Shown: positions 18,219 through 27,131, counted from the first letter of the stretch. The stretch: 64,000 nucleotides of DNA from Zhengella sedimenti (GCF_046506625.1 NZ_JBKFFP010000004.1:124001-188000), one strand, 5' to 3'. Notes: a model not told the origin generated them from the sequence alone. Numbers and translations are program-made.

Positions 18219-18845
18219 ATGACTATGAAAATGCCGGACACAGCCTTGCTGATGATCGATATCCAGAACGACTTCTGCCCCGGTGGCGCGCTCGCCGTCG
18301 GTGATGGCGACGCGGTGGTTCCCGTGGTCAATGCGCTGCAGGACCGGTTCGGCGTGCGTGTGCTGACCCAGGACTGGCACCCGGCGGATCATGCCTCCTT
18401 CGCCGCCAATCACGAAGGGAAAGAGCCGTTTTCGATGACCACGATGCCCTACGGGCCGCAGGTGCTCTGGCCGGTGCATTGCGTGCAGGGCAGCGAGGGA
18501 GCGGCGTTTCACAGTGACCTGAAGACCGATACGGCCGACCTGATCATCCGCAAGGGCTTTCGCGCCGCCATCGACAGCTATTCCGCCTTCTACGAGAACG
18601 ACAAGACCACCCGCACGGGCCTCAGCGGCTACCTGCGCGACAGGGGCGTGTCCCACGTGGTCCTGACCGGCCTGGCGACGGATTTCTGCGTCTACTATTC
18701 GGCCATCGACGCGGTGCGCGACGGGTTTTCCGCCACGCTGGTCACAGATGCCTGCCGGGCCATCGACATGGACGGATCGCTTGCCGCGGCAATGGACGAC
18801 ATGCGGGCAAAGGGTGTCCGCATCACCAACAGCGGCGAACTGTAG
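18219..18845 (+). CDS. pncA: Nicotinamidase
   Basis: Hydrolyses nicotinamide to nicotinate and ammonia; 208 residues, similar in length to E. coli PncA. The catalytic triad is visible as D14 (MIDIQNDFCPGG), K112 (RKGFRAAIDSYSAF) and C157 (GLATDFCVYY). Metal ligands D52 and H54 (QDWHPADH) and H87 (WPVHCVQG) are all kept. I chose the ATG at 18219 with AAGGGA just upstream; a GTG at 18192 overlapping the MarR stop would add 9 residues. Normally an NAD-salvage enzyme, but beside a nicotinate-hydroxylase-type operon it would also feed nicotinamide into catabolism. The features fit PncA better than the related maleamate amidohydrolase NicF. Confidence 0.9.
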   Translation: MTMKMPDTALLMIDIQNDFCPGGALAVGDGDAVVPVVNALQDRFGVRVLTQDWHPADHASFAANHEGKEPFSMTTMPYGPQVLWPVHCVQGSEGAAFHSDLKTDTADLIIRKGFRAAIDSYSAFYENDKTTRTGLSGYLRDRGVSHVVLTGLATDFCVYYSAIDAVRDGFSATLVTDACRAIDMDGSLAAAMDDMRAKGVRITNSGEL

Positions 18846-18848
18846 GCG

Positions 18849-19547
18849 TCAACCGACACCGACATAGCGCTCGACAAGGCTGTGGTCGGCGCGCAGGACA
18901 TCGGCCGCGATCACGTCACGGATGCGCCCGTTCTCCAGAAAGGCGACCCGGTCGGCGATGGCGAGCACCGCATCGACGCGCTGCTCGACCAGCAGGATGG
19001 CGACACCTTCGGCCTTCATCCCCACGATGACGTCCCGGATCAGGTCGATCATGGAGGGCTGCAGGCCCTCGGTCGGTTCGTCCAGCAAGAGGACCGACGG
19101 CTCGATGCAAAGCGCCCGGGCCGTGGCCAGCATCTGCTGTTCGCCGCCCGACAATGTGCCCGCCCGCTGGCGGTAGCGTTCGCGCAGGCGCGGGAACATG
19201 GTGAGCACCCGGTCGCGCGTTTGCGCGCCATGACCGCGCACCATCAGCCCGACTTCGAGGTTTTCCGCCACCGTCAGTTCCGAGAACAGCCGTCGTCCCT
19301 GCGGGATGTAGCCGATGCCGCGTTTGGGCACCTCGTGCGGTGGCAGGCTGGACAGCACCTGGCCGTCAAGCCGGACGGCGCCGCCGGTCAGCGGCAGGAG
19401 GCCCATGACGGCTTTCATGGTCGATGTCTTGCCCGCACCGTTGCGGCCCAGCAGGCAGAGGATCTCGCCGCGTTCCAGCGAAAGCGAGACGCCATGCAGG
19501 ACAGGCGCGGCGCCATAGGCGGCGTGGATGGCGTCCAGTTCAAGCAT
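18849..19547 (-). CDS. Branched-chain-amino-acid-type ABC transporter ATP-binding protein (LivF type)
   Basis: 232-residue ATPase of the HAAT importer family. Walker A GRNGAGKTS near residue 38, signature TLSGGEQQM near 133, Walker B VLLLDEPTEGL near 155, and the LivF-type ending SLVERYVGVG. It overlaps the LivG-type gene by 8 bp. Last gene of the minus-strand transporter operon, convergent with pncA. In this setting the transported solute is more likely a pathway substrate than an amino acid. Confidence 0.92.
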   Translation of the reverse strand: MLELDAIHAAYGAAPVLHGVSLSLERGEILCLLGRNGAGKTSTMKAVMGLLPLTGGAVRLDGQVLSSLPPHEVPKRGIGYIPQGRRLFSELTVAENLEVGLMVRGHGAQTRDRVLTMFPRLRERYRQRAGTLSGGEQQMLATARALCIEPSVLLLDEPTEGLQPSMIDLIRDVIVGMKAEGVAILLVEQRVDAVLAIADRVAFLENGRIRDVIAADVLRADHSLVERYVGVG

Positions 19548-20271
19548 GGGCGGTCCCCAGATAGGCTTCCTGCACCGCCCGGTTGGCGCGGATGGCGGCG
19601 GGTTCGCCTTCCGCCAGCACCTCGCCGAAGTTCATGACCGTGATGTAGTCGGCCAGTTCCATCACCACACGCATGTTGTGCTCGATCAGCAGGATCGTGG
19701 TCTGTGACGCGATGGCGCGGATCAGCGCGTTGAACTCCGCGATCTCGCTGTCGGAAAGGCCCTGCGTCGGCTCGTCAAGGATCAGCAGGCGCGGCGCCTG
19801 GGCAAGGCCCATGGCGATCTCGGCCAGCCGCTGGTGGCCGTAGGACAGGTCGCCGGCAAGCTGTCCGGCGCGTTCGCCGAGGCCGACACGGGCCAGCGCG
19901 TCGTCGACGGCGTCCTGCACGGCGGCGCGATCCCTGGCAAGGCGGCGGCGGGCGGCCAGCGCGATGTTCTCGTGCAGCGTCAGTTTCGGAAAGACGGACG
20001 TGATCTGGAACGTGTAGGCCATGCCGGCCTGGATGCGCTTGTGCGCGGGCAGGGCGGTGATGTCCCGCCCGTCGAAACGCACGCTTCCCTCGTCGCCCGG
20101 AATGCGGCCGCAAAGCAGCGACACGAAGGTCGTCTTGCCGGCGCCATTCGGTCCGATCAGCGCGCGGACCTGTCCCTCCGGCAAATCGAAATCGACGGCG
20201 TGCACGGCGCGCAGCCCGCCGAAACTCTTCGATACGCCCCGCGTTGAGAGGAGCGGCGTCACGGCAGCCAT
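19540..20271 (-). CDS. Branched-chain-amino-acid-type ABC transporter ATP-binding protein (LivG type)
   Basis: 243-residue ATPase. Walker A GPNGAGKTT, the LivG-type signature LSYGHQRLAEI, Walker B LLILDEPTQGLSDSE and the switch histidine in LIEHNMRVV are present. The start at 20271 gives the typical short N-terminus (PLLSTRGVSKSFGGLRAV); the reading frame stays open upstream inside the permease gene but with no homology. It overlaps the LivM-type gene by 13 bp. Confidence 0.92.
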   Translation of the reverse strand: MAAVTPLLSTRGVSKSFGGLRAVHAVDFDLPEGQVRALIGPNGAGKTTFVSLLCGRIPGDEGSVRFDGRDITALPAHKRIQAGMAYTFQITSVFPKLTLHENIALAARRRLARDRAAVQDAVDDALARVGLGERAGQLAGDLSYGHQRLAEIAMGLAQAPRLLILDEPTQGLSDSEIAEFNALIRAIASQTTILLIEHNMRVVMELADYITVMNFGEVLAEGEPAAIRANRAVQEAYLGTAHA

Positions 20272-21203
20272 GGCGCGATCCTCCTGCGTACGGTGCCTGC
20301 AAGGCCAAGCGGGGCAAACAGCGTCAGCAGCACCAGCGCCGCGCCGGCCAGCAGCATGTAGGCCGTGGTGACGCTGCTCGTCAGGTCGATGAGGTAGAAC
20401 ATGAACAGCGTGCCGATAAAGGGGCCGACAATGGTGCCGGCGCCGCCAAGCAGCACCCAGAGCAGGGGAAGGATGGAATATTGCACGCCGGCGAAACTGG
20501 CGCCGGCATAGCCGAACAGAAGGCCGTAGGCCGCGCCGGACGCAGCCGAGATCGTGCCCGAAACGATGACGGCGCCGAGCTTGTGGGCAAACACGTCGTA
20601 ACCGAGCATCCGCGTGCGTTCCTCGTTCTCGCGTATGGCAACAAGCACGCGCCCGAACGGCGACTGGACAAGGCGCGACGTGGCCAGCAGGACCACGGCG
20701 AACAGGATCAGCGCGGCAAAATAGCGGTTGTCGGCATCCGACAGGTCGATACCGAACAGGATCCGGTCGGCAGGCTGGATCACGAAACCCTCGTCGCCGC
20801 GTGTCCACGGCGTGAAATAGAGGATGGTGAGAAAGAGCGCCTGCGAGAACATCAGCGTCACGATCATGAAGGCGACGCCGGTCGTCCGCAAGGCGAGAAA
20901 GCCGACGGCCGCCGACAGCGCGATACCGGCCAGAAGCCCCAAGGCAAGGGCGGGCGCTGCGGAGAAGTCCAGATGCTGGATCGTCAGGCCCGTGCCGTAC
21001 ATGCCGGCCGCAAAGAACATGGCATGGCCGAGGCTGAGCAGGCCGGAATAGCCGAAAAGCACATTGTAGCCCATGGCGTAGACGGCCAGCACCATGATGC
21101 GTGCCAGGTTGCCCTGGTGGTAGTCGGGCAAGGCGAAATGCGCCAGGACGAGCGCGCCGACAAGCCCGCCATGCAGCAGGAAGGCCTTGGCCGCCGGGCT
21201 CAT
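20259..21203 (-). CDS. Branched-chain-amino-acid-type ABC transporter permease (LivM type)
   Basis: 314-residue inner-membrane permease with about nine hydrophobic helices. LivM hallmarks are YNVLFGYSGLLSLGHAMFFA in the first third, IRENEERTRMLGYDV near residue 190, and LGGAGTIVGPFIGTLFM near 260. It overlaps the LivH-type gene by ATGA, so the two permeases are made together. Confidence 0.92.
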   Translation of the reverse strand: MSPAAKAFLLHGGLVGALVLAHFALPDYHQGNLARIMVLAVYAMGYNVLFGYSGLLSLGHAMFFAAGMYGTGLTIQHLDFSAAPALALGLLAGIALSAAVGFLALRTTGVAFMIVTLMFSQALFLTILYFTPWTRGDEGFVIQPADRILFGIDLSDADNRYFAALILFAVVLLATSRLVQSPFGRVLVAIRENEERTRMLGYDVFAHKLGAVIVSGTISAASGAAYGLLFGYAGASFAGVQYSILPLLWVLLGGAGTIVGPFIGTLFMFYLIDLTSSVTTAYMLLAGAALVLLTLFAPLGLAGTVRRRIAPWLP

Positions 21204-22081
21204 CGCGCCACCTTCCCGAACAGGCCCTGCGGGCGGAACACCAGCACAAGGGCGACGGCCAGCGTGGCGATGATCTTGGCCAGTGTTGGCGAGAAGAAGA
21301 CCGAGATGATGCCGTCGCTCATGCCGATCAGCACCGCCGCCACCACGGTTCCGGCAAGGCTTCCCAGGCCACCGATGATGACGACGATGAAGGAAAGCAG
21401 CAGCGGATCGCCGCCCATCAGGTAATGGGCCTGCTGGATGGGCACGATCAGCACCGCGCCGAGTGCGGCCAGGCCCGCGCCAAGGCCGAAGGTCAGGGCA
21501 TAGACCCGGTCAACGGGAATGGCGAAGGCCAGCGCCGTCTCCCGATCAAGCTGGGTGGCGCGCAGGATGATGCCGAGGCGCGTGCGCGTCATGACCAGCC
21601 ACAGCCCGAGCAGCAGCACGATGGCGGCGCCGATGACGAACAGCTTGTAGGTGGAATAGCCGAACCAGGGGAAATAGATGCGGTGGTTGAACGGCGCTTC
21701 CACTGGCCGGGCTTCCGGTCCATAGGTCATCAGAACCAGTTGCTGGATGATGTAGAGGAGGCCGATCGTCGCGACGATGGTGCGCTCGGGATCGTATTCC
21801 ACGCGCTTGAGCACCAGAAAGTCCGCCGCCGAGGCGATTGCCGCGACGATCAGCGGCGCGATGACCAGCGCCAGCACGAAACCGATGGCGGGGTGCCCGC
21901 CGGCCATGGACGCCACCCACCACGCGATCACCGCGCCCAGCATGAAGAACTCGCCATGGGCGACATTGACGACGCGCATGATGCCGAAGACCAGCGACAG
22001 GCCGGCCGCCGTCAGCGCCAGGACTGCCGCCGTGACCGCCCCCTCGAGCGAGGCCAGGAAGAGATAGGGTCCGAAATCCAT
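21200..22081 (-). CDS. Branched-chain-amino-acid-type ABC transporter permease (LivH type)
   Basis: About 293-residue permease partner of the LivM-type protein. The start at 22081 (MDFGPYLFLASLEG) gives the family-standard distance to the RVVNVAHGEFFMLGA motif; a GTG at 22108 would add nine residues, and neither start has a clear Shine-Dalgarno. Other hallmarks are RATQLDRETALAFAI and IIGGLGSLAGTVVAAVLIG. It lies 82 bp after the binding-protein gene. Confidence 0.9.
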   Translation of the reverse strand: MDFGPYLFLASLEGAVTAAVLALTAAGLSLVFGIMRVVNVAHGEFFMLGAVIAWWVASMAGGHPAIGFVLALVIAPLIVAAIASAADFLVLKRVEYDPERTIVATIGLLYIIQQLVLMTYGPEARPVEAPFNHRIYFPWFGYSTYKLFVIGAAIVLLLGLWLVMTRTRLGIILRATQLDRETALAFAIPVDRVYALTFGLGAGLAALGAVLIVPIQQAHYLMGGDPLLLSFIVVIIGGLGSLAGTVVAAVLIGMSDGIISVFFSPTLAKIIATLAVALVLVFRPQGLFGKVAR

Positions 22082-22163
22082 GGTCAGGAGGGTCGACTGC
22101 GCCGGCACGGCAGGTCATGCCGGCGCGATGTCTGTCCCCGTTTGCATCCCCCGTTTGTGCGCG

Positions 22164-23468
22164 TCAGAGCGCCTGCGTGGTGTAATCGACCTCGTCGGGA
22201 TAGAGGCCGTCCTCGATGGATGTCGTGTGCTGGACGACCAGCTTGTTGTTCTCGACCTTCGAAATGTATTGCGGGCCAAACACCTGGTGGGTCTTGCCGT
22301 TGAACAGCTTGTCGCCCTGCGGATGCTCGTTGGAGCGCGGCATCGTGGTCATTGCCTCGACGGCCTCGATCAGCTTCGCCCGGTCGCCAGGCCCCTGGTA
22401 GCCGGCGGACTCCATGCCCGCCTTGATGACGAACAGCGTTTCCCAGCACCCGAACATGTGGGCGTAGGTGGACACATCCTTGGGATCGGAGACCGAGGCA
22501 CCATTCCCGTCCACGCCGACATGCTCGCGGTAGAACTTGTCGTATTCGCTCTGGTCGGCCTGGGCATAGCGGGGCATGCCTTCCCAGAAATAGGTGCCGT
22601 CGAGGAATTCCAGCCCCGGGCTGTTGAGGTCGACAGCCTCGAGACTGTCGATGAAGCCGAAGATCTGCGGCTTGTTCGGACCGTAGAACTCGCCCAGTTC
22701 CTTGACGAAGGTCAGCACGGCCGGCCCGACCATGACGTGGTAGATGACCTCGGTGTCGCGCGGGATCTTCGGGAAGTACTTGGTGAAGGAGGTTTCCGTG
22801 GGCGGAATGGCGATCTTCTCGATGATCTGGCCGCCATTGGCCTCGACAGCCTCCGAAAAGAAGTCGCGGTGATCGTGGCCGAAGGCATAGTCGGGGAAGA
22901 TCATGGTGACCTTCTTGCCGAGGTTCTGGGTGACGAAAGGCGCCATGGACTTCACCTGGCTCTTCACGTCGCAGATGCCCGGCTGGAGCGTGTAGCGGTT
23001 GAGCGCGCCCGAGGCGACGTGATGGCCTTCGGAAACCACGAAATAGGGGATCTTCAATTCGCCCGCGCGGGGCGCCGAACCCATCACGACATGGGAAAAC
23101 AGCGTGCCGTAGGCGATGTCGCAATTGTGCTGGCTGGCGAATTTCTCGACCACTTCCGCGCCGCGCTTGGGATCGGTACCGTCGTCCTCGGCGATGATCT
23201 CGACCGGCCGCCCGTTGATGCCGCCGCCTTCGTTGATGAGCTTTGCCGCCGCGGTCGTCACCCGGTCATACCAGCGCCCGTAGGCCGCGCCGATGCCCGT
23301 GCGGTGAACCTGGAAGCCGATCCTGATCGGCTCTGAGGACTGCGCCTGGGAATAGCGCACGAAGCCGGGCAGCGCCGCCGTGGCGCCAAGGGCGCCGGCA
23401 CCGGCGGCTGCGCCCTTCAGGATGTCGCGGCGGGTTATTCCAAGGTCTTTCCTGTCATTGGTCTTCAT
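22164..23468 (-). CDS. ABC transporter substrate-binding protein, branched-chain-amino-acid/AmiC type
   Basis: 434-residue periplasmic binding protein (Peripla_BP_6). A twin-arginine-type signal is present (TRRDILKGAAAGAG, R13-R14) ending before the mature RIGFQVHRTGIGAAYG. Domain signatures include INEGGGINGRPVEIIAEDDGTDP and GLEFLDGTYFWEGMPRYAQ. The start at 23468 is set by AGAGGAG 6-8 nt upstream; the frame is open further upstream without homology. Such proteins bind amino acids, amides, urea or aromatic acids. Being in an operon with a shared pathway operator, nicotinate or a related heterocycle is a plausible ligand. Confidence 0.9.
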   Translation of the reverse strand: MKTNDRKDLGITRRDILKGAAAGAGALGATAALPGFVRYSQAQSSEPIRIGFQVHRTGIGAAYGRWYDRVTTAAAKLINEGGGINGRPVEIIAEDDGTDPKRGAEVVEKFASQHNCDIAYGTLFSHVVMGSAPRAGELKIPYFVVSEGHHVASGALNRYTLQPGICDVKSQVKSMAPFVTQNLGKKVTMIFPDYAFGHDHRDFFSEAVEANGGQIIEKIAIPPTETSFTKYFPKIPRDTEVIYHVMVGPAVLTFVKELGEFYGPNKPQIFGFIDSLEAVDLNSPGLEFLDGTYFWEGMPRYAQADQSEYDKFYREHVGVDGNGASVSDPKDVSTYAHMFGCWETLFVIKAGMESAGYQGPGDRAKLIEAVEAMTTMPRSNEHPQGDKLFNGKTHQVFGPQYISKVENNKLVVQHTTSIEDGLYPDEVDYTTQAL

Positions 23469-23562
23469 GACGTTCTCCTCTGGAAGTCGGGCGGCGTGCC
23501 CCTTCAGATCGTAACCTTGCGCAAGGTCAGCCACGGAGTCCAGCGTTTTCAAGCGCTTCGCA

Positions 23563-24954
23563 TCAGGCCCCGCGCGGGGCGGCCAGAAGCCAGAGGCCGA
23601 ACAACGTGAAAACGATCATCACCGCGACGAGCGGGACCTGGGAGAGCAGCGCCTTGCGGTTGGACGCGAACATGGACAGCGCGATGGCATGGGCGGCGCA
23701 GATCGCGATCACGTGGCCGGCCACGACGCCGCCGGCCTGAGTCAGGAAGAGGATGCGCACGCTCTCGGTGGTGTTCAGGAAACCTGTCGTGATCTCGTTT
23801 TGCTCGCCGTGCTCGTGAAAGGCGTGGGTCAGGACTTCCAGCACATATTGCCCGTTGACAAGCAGGACGGTCAGGTAATGGGCGAGATGGTAGCCAGCCG
23901 CGATGGGCAGGATCGCGCCTGCCTGCCTGCAGAAGGTTTCGCCAAAGCGACCCGGTTCGCCGGCCAGTTTCAGGCCCGTCCATATCGCGGCGGCGAAGAT
24001 GGCGGCAAATGCCAGCATGGTCGCGAGCAGGCCGAGCACGGTCTGCAGCCAGACCGCCGAACGGCCCGGGAACTCCAGCGGGTTGACGCCAATGAAGGCG
24101 AGCCATGCAAAGGTCTCGTTGATGCCGTCGAAGGAACCGGTTGCCATCATCATCAGGACAAGCAGGGCAAGCGAAGCCGTCAGGGGTTTCCCCTTGGCGA
24201 TGGCATGACCCCAGAGTCCGATCCGCCAGCCGCCGTCATGGCGCGCAATGGGGCCGACCCAGGCCATCAATCCCATGATGACGGTGACGAATTCGCCGCG
24301 CGCCAGCCAGTCGCGCGGGCCGAAGAGCACCATGGCCGCCAGCGTGAAGCCGAGATAGCCTGAGAGGATCGCCGCCAGGCGGTCCGGATCGTCCGGGGCG
24401 ATATCGGCGAGGTAAAAGCAGCCGAAGGCAAGGTAGAGCACGATGGCGGGCAGGGTCCCTGCAGCCTCCGGAAGGGGCACGAGGGCCGTTGTGCGGCCGG
24501 CGCGCTCCAACAGCCATGCCATCGCGGCAAACGGGTTCAGCCAGCGCCAGATGTCACCGGTCAGTGCCTGCAGAAACAGAAGCACGATCCACCAGACCGT
24601 CCAGACGGCAAGGGGCAGCGGGTTTTCCAGCGGATCGCGGGTGCCCAGAAACCCCGCTGCAATCAGCGCGAGGAGCAGGACGAGCGCGCCGACCTGGCTG
24701 GCATGGCGCAGGCCGTCCAGTCCCGGCAGGGGCAGGCGCAGCGATGAAAACAGCCGGGCCGTGAGGCTGCGTGGAAGCGCCAGCATCGCCAGTATCGTGA
24801 CCACGACGACGGTGACGCCGGAGGCGATATAGATACCCGTCGGCAGCAGCAGGACAAGCCCGCCCTCCGACACATGCGCCAAGGCTGGCGATGCGCCGGA
24901 AAGGAGGAAGATCGATGCGCCGGCACCTCTCCGCCATGCCAAGCCGTTCGTCAT
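23563..24954 (-). CDS. Polytopic membrane protein, fenitrothion-hydrolase-like family (function unknown)
   Basis: 463-residue integral membrane protein with a signal sequence ending PALA before HVSEGG, then roughly 11-12 hydrophobic helices. The segment LTGDIWRWLNPFAAMAW and several conserved histidines (HYLTVLLVNGQ, HAFHEHGEQ) resemble a family often labelled fenitrothion hydrolase, a name that says little about true function. I set the start at 24954 (GGGGAG 4 nt upstream) because it gives a clean signal peptide. ATGs at 25038 and 25044 lie inside the operator palindrome and are unlikely. First gene of the transporter operon, so it may be a transport or membrane-assembly partner. Confidence 0.75.
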   Translation of the reverse strand: MTNGLAWRRGAGASIFLLSGASPALAHVSEGGLVLLLPTGIYIASGVTVVVVTILAMLALPRSLTARLFSSLRLPLPGLDGLRHASQVGALVLLLALIAAGFLGTRDPLENPLPLAVWTVWWIVLLFLQALTGDIWRWLNPFAAMAWLLERAGRTTALVPLPEAAGTLPAIVLYLAFGCFYLADIAPDDPDRLAAILSGYLGFTLAAMVLFGPRDWLARGEFVTVIMGLMAWVGPIARHDGGWRIGLWGHAIAKGKPLTASLALLVLMMMATGSFDGINETFAWLAFIGVNPLEFPGRSAVWLQTVLGLLATMLAFAAIFAAAIWTGLKLAGEPGRFGETFCRQAGAILPIAAGYHLAHYLTVLLVNGQYVLEVLTHAFHEHGEQNEITTGFLNTTESVRILFLTQAGGVVAGHVIAICAAHAIALSMFASNRKALLSQVPLVAVMIVFTLFGLWLLAAPRGA

Positions 24955-25009
24955 CCGGCTCCCCAGAGTTCCCGCCACCATGCGGCCCCCGCATTCGACC
25001 CCGTCCGCG

Positions 25010-25038
25010 TTGACAAGGCAAGAGGTTTGCGCGTTCAT
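25010..25038 (+). promoter_or_regulatory. Promoter of the hyuAB operon
   Basis: Perfect TTGACA at 25010-25015, a 17-nt spacer and a weak -10 (GTTCAT, 25033-25038) that runs into the palindrome at 25037-25050. The layout parallels that of the hydroxylase promoter at 17688-17716. Confidence 0.5.
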
Positions 25039-25050
25039 TTGCATACGAAG
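25037..25050. promoter_or_regulatory. Palindromic operator candidate (site 2) between the transporter operon and hyuA
   Basis: ATTTGCATACGAAG shares 11 of 14 bases with the reverse complement of the palindrome at 17672-17685, including the core TTTGCATAC. It lies in the 113-bp divergent region between the membrane-protein gene and hyuA and would overlap the hyuA -10 region. Confidence 0.6.
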
Positions 25051-25067
25051 AATTCGCGGGAGCGAGC

Positions 25068-27131
25068 ATGGATGAGGCGGGCGTCCGCATAGCCGGGATC
25101 GACGTGGGCGGAACCTTCACCGACCTGGTCCTGCTCGACCAGGCAAACGGACGCGTGCGTCTGGCCAAGGTGCCGAGCACGTTGGACAACCAGGCATTCG
25201 GCGTTCTGGCGGCGCTGGAGGAAGCGGGCGCGGACCTCGCCAATCTGGGCCTGATCATCCACGGGACCACCACGACCACGAACGCCGTGCTGGAACGCAA
25301 GCTGTCCCGAACCGGCCTCATCACCACGCAAGGCTTTCGAGACGTCCTCGAGCTTGGTCGCAGGACACGGCCACAAGCCTATGGCATGAAAGGCGAATTC
25401 CGGCCGATCATCTCGCGCGACTTGCGTCTGGAAGTCAGCGAGCGCATGGATGCGGAAGGTGCGGTCGTCATCCCCCTCGATGAAGCGGCGGTGGAAACCG
25501 CGGCACGGCAATTGCTGGAGGCGGGATGCGAGTCGGTCGTCGTCCACTTCCTGCATGCCTATGCCAATCCGGCGCATGAGAAACGGGCCGGCGAGATCGT
25601 GCGCGCGCTATGGCCCAACGGTCATGTGACGCTCGGGCATGAAATCCTGTCGGAAGCACGCGAATTCGAACGCGGCGTGACGGCAGCCGTCAATGCCTCT
25701 GTCCAGCCCTTGCTGGAGCGCTACGTCCGGCGATTGCGCGAGGAACTGGAAGCGCGCGGCTATGGCGGCGAAGTCCTAGTCATGAATGGCAATGGCGGCA
25801 TGGTCTCGTCTCGGCTGGTGGCCCGGGAGGCCGCCAAGACCGTCATGTCCGGCCCGGCGTCGGGCGTGAAGGCGGCGGCACATGCCGGTCTGCTGGCCGG
25901 CATCGCCAACCTCGTGACCTACGACATGGGCGGGACTTCGACCGATGTCGCGCTGATCCGCGGCGGCGTGCCGCCGGTCTCGTCGGAGATCGAGATCGAA
26001 TATGCCATGCCCATCCACGTGCCGATGGTGGATGTGCGCACCGTCGGCGCCGGCGGCGGGTCCATCGCGCGGGTCAATGCCGCGGGCCTGCTCGATGTCG
26101 GGCCGATGAGTGCGGGCGCCGTGCCGGGGCCGGTCTGCTATGGCCGTGGCGGCACCGAACCGACCATCTCGGACGCCAACCTGCTTCTCGGCCGGCTCGA
26201 CCCCGCGCGCCTGAAATCCGTGGAGGGTGGCGTATCGGTGGACCGGGTGGCCGCGATTTTCGAGGAACGGATCGGCAGGCCGCTCGGCCTCGACGCGACG
26301 GGTGCGGCTGCTGCCGTCATACGTATGGCAAACACGAAGATGGCCGGCGCGATCCGCATGGTCTCCGTCTCGATGGGCGCGGACCCGCGCGATTTCGCGC
26401 TGTTCGCCTTTGGCGGGGCGGGGCCGCTCCATGCCTGCGCACTGGCGCGCGAACTGGCCATTCCGCGTGTTCTTGTTCCGCCGCGCCCGGGCATGACCAA
26501 TGCGCTCGGCTGCATCGTCGCCGACATGCGCCATGATTTCGTCAACACGATCAACAGTCCCGTCGCTTCCCTGGACATCAATGCCCTGCACCGCCTGATC
26601 GCGGAACGCATGGGCGAGGGTGAGGCATTGATCCGCAAGGAGAAGGTGGAGACCCGGACCATCCGGCACATCGTCTCCGCCGACATGCAGTTTGCCGGCC
26701 AGACCCACCTGTTGCGGGTCGCGATGCCGGATGCCTGGCCGGACAGGCAAACGATCCAGACCCTGTTCGAAAAGGCCTATTTCGCGCGCTTCAAGGTACA
26801 GTTGCCGGACATCCGTGCCGTCCTCGTCAATATCAATGTCTCGGTGATCGGTGAACGCCCGGCACTGGACCTCTCCGCCCTGATCGACCCGGCTGGCCGG
26901 AAGGCATCCCTGCCTGAGGCGCGGACCGGCACGCGGCCGGTCTGGTTCGACAGCGGCTGGTGCGAGACGCCGGTCTACTGGCGTGATTTCCTGCCACTCG
27001 CCTTCGATCTCGAAGGCCCGGCGGTGATCCAGCAGATGGATACGACCATCCTGGTCGAGCCGGGCGACCGCGCCAATGGCGATGTCCATGGCAATATCCT
27101 CGTCACGGTGGGAGGCAGTGATGGCACTTGA
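25068..27131 (+). CDS. Hydantoinase/oxoprolinase family protein, A subunit
   Basis: 687-residue HyuA-type subunit of ATP-dependent cyclic-amide hydrolases (N-methylhydantoinase, 5-oxoprolinase) and acetophenone-type carboxylases. The actin-like ATPase motifs are GIDVGGTFTDLVLLD (about 10-24), HGTTTTTNAVLE (64-76), YDMGGTSTDVAL (near 285) and FGGAGPLHACALA. It is divergent from the transporter operon and overlaps hyuB by 11 bp. In a nicotinate-type island it is a candidate for opening the lactam ring of tetrahydro-6-oxonicotinate; this is inference. Carboxylase activity is the main alternative. Confidence 0.92.
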   Translation: MDEAGVRIAGIDVGGTFTDLVLLDQANGRVRLAKVPSTLDNQAFGVLAALEEAGADLANLGLIIHGTTTTTNAVLERKLSRTGLITTQGFRDVLELGRRTRPQAYGMKGEFRPIISRDLRLEVSERMDAEGAVVIPLDEAAVETAARQLLEAGCESVVVHFLHAYANPAHEKRAGEIVRALWPNGHVTLGHEILSEAREFERGVTAAVNASVQPLLERYVRRLREELEARGYGGEVLVMNGNGGMVSSRLVAREAAKTVMSGPASGVKAAAHAGLLAGIANLVTYDMGGTSTDVALIRGGVPPVSSEIEIEYAMPIHVPMVDVRTVGAGGGSIARVNAAGLLDVGPMSAGAVPGPVCYGRGGTEPTISDANLLLGRLDPARLKSVEGGVSVDRVAAIFEERIGRPLGLDATGAAAAVIRMANTKMAGAIRMVSVSMGADPRDFALFAFGGAGPLHACALARELAIPRVLVPPRPGMTNALGCIVADMRHDFVNTINSPVASLDINALHRLIAERMGEGEALIRKEKVETRTIRHIVSADMQFAGQTHLLRVAMPDAWPDRQTIQTLFEKAYFARFKVQLPDIRAVLVNINVSVIGERPALDLSALIDPAGRKASLPEARTGTRPVWFDSGWCETPVYWRDFLPLAFDLEGPAVIQQMDTTILVEPGDRANGDVHGNILVTVGGSDGT

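Noticed and set aside
18219..18845. Reading the nicotinamidase as maleamate amidohydrolase (NicF)
   Set aside because: The metal ligands D52, H54, H87, the WPVHCVQG segment and DSYSAF are characteristic of PncA, and no other NicCDEX genes are present.
25036..25044. ATG codons at 25038 and 25044 as the start of the membrane-protein gene
   Set aside because: They lie inside the candidate operator and would put 28-30 non-hydrophobic residues before a clean signal peptide that begins at 24954.
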